Of a stretch of 5,148 bases of DNA, positions 5,084 through 5,148 are shown one piece after another. The notes under the pieces were generated by a model. It saw only the letters and a program-made list of their open reading frames with translations. It had not been told where the DNA came from and searched no databases. The stretch is taken from the NCBI GenBank assembly GCA_024691145.1, contig JAILNW010000244.1, positions 1 through 5,148 on the forward strand, given 5' to 3'. Source of the stretch: Lachnospiraceae bacterium (GTDB lineage: Bacteria > Bacillota > Clostridia > Lachnospirales > Lachnospiraceae). Positions within the stretch are counted from its first letter, which is position 1. Every line of letters begins with the position of its first letter. The position numbers and the translations under genes are program-made.

Positions 5084-5148
5084 ATGAAATTAAATATAAA
5101 AACCGTTAAATCATCATCATTAACAAGTGCTTTTAACTTTTCTCTTAT
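5084..5148 (+). CDS. Unrecognised protein, N-terminal 21 codons (runs off the right edge)
   Basis: The ATG at 5084 follows AGGAAAGGTG with a spacer of about 7 nt and opens a frame reading MKLNIKTVKSSSLTSAFNFSL to the window end. A strong promoter and a leader support it as a real gene. Residues 1-9 are basic and 10-21 are Ser/Thr-rich and mildly hydrophobic, but too little is present to call a signal sequence or a family. Confidence 0.65.
   Translation, partial: MKLNIKTVKSSSLTSAFNFSL

Noticed and set aside
5025..5148. Lysine riboswitch-like strings (AGAGGTTGC, AAGTA, GAAAGGTGA) in the right-edge leader
   Set aside because: The P2 pairing and the GCCGAAG motif expected after GAAAGGNGA are absent, and GGAAAGGTGATTTCATATG reads simply as a ribosome binding site and start codon.

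Overview
The window comes from a low-GC Gram-positive bacterium. An AT-rich sequence, strong AGGAGG-type ribosome binding sites, Gram-positive-style Lgt and YchF proteins and the surrounding protein types suggest Clostridia, probably Lachnospiraceae. That placement is judged by eye, not by a search.

Left half (1-2219, minus strand): a compact housekeeping operon is transcribed right to left as ychF - lgt - maf. A sigma-A-like promoter lies near 2191-2219. The gaps are 16 nt (ychF-lgt) and 6 nt (lgt-maf), so the three genes are probably co-transcribed. YchF is a ribosome-associated P-loop ATPase, Lgt starts lipoprotein maturation in the membrane, and Maf is a nucleotide pyrophosphatase cut off by the window edge after 37 codons. 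A perfect 9-bp GC-rich inverted repeat sits inside the first codons of maf.

Middle (2220-3710): a stand-alone plus-strand gene encodes a 417-residue protein with an AlbA_2 (Schlafen-like) domain, a RecG-like GHKL ATPase domain and a C-terminal winged helix. Its upstream region is the most striking part of the window. It holds four copies of the 16-nt element TAAAATGCAACGYAAA, three direct and one inverted, plus a degenerate half-copy. They are arranged as two large palindromes (centres 2302 and 2359.5), the second running into the gene's probable -35 region. This looks like an operator array, most simply for autoregulation by the encoded winged-helix protein. A terminator hairpin at 3681-3710 ends the gene and probably also serves the convergent gene.

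Right half (3711-5148): a minus-strand gene encodes an unnamed 358-residue single-pass exported protein with a VCBS/FG-GAP-like calcium-loop motif. A divergent AT-rich region of 284 nt separates it from the start of an unrecognised plus-strand gene. That region carries a promoter for each direction, a TTTACA-N5-TGTAAA dyad, and a leader with a duplicated ATGAAATTA start region. No tRNA, rRNA, CRISPR array, insertion sequence or transposase is visible.
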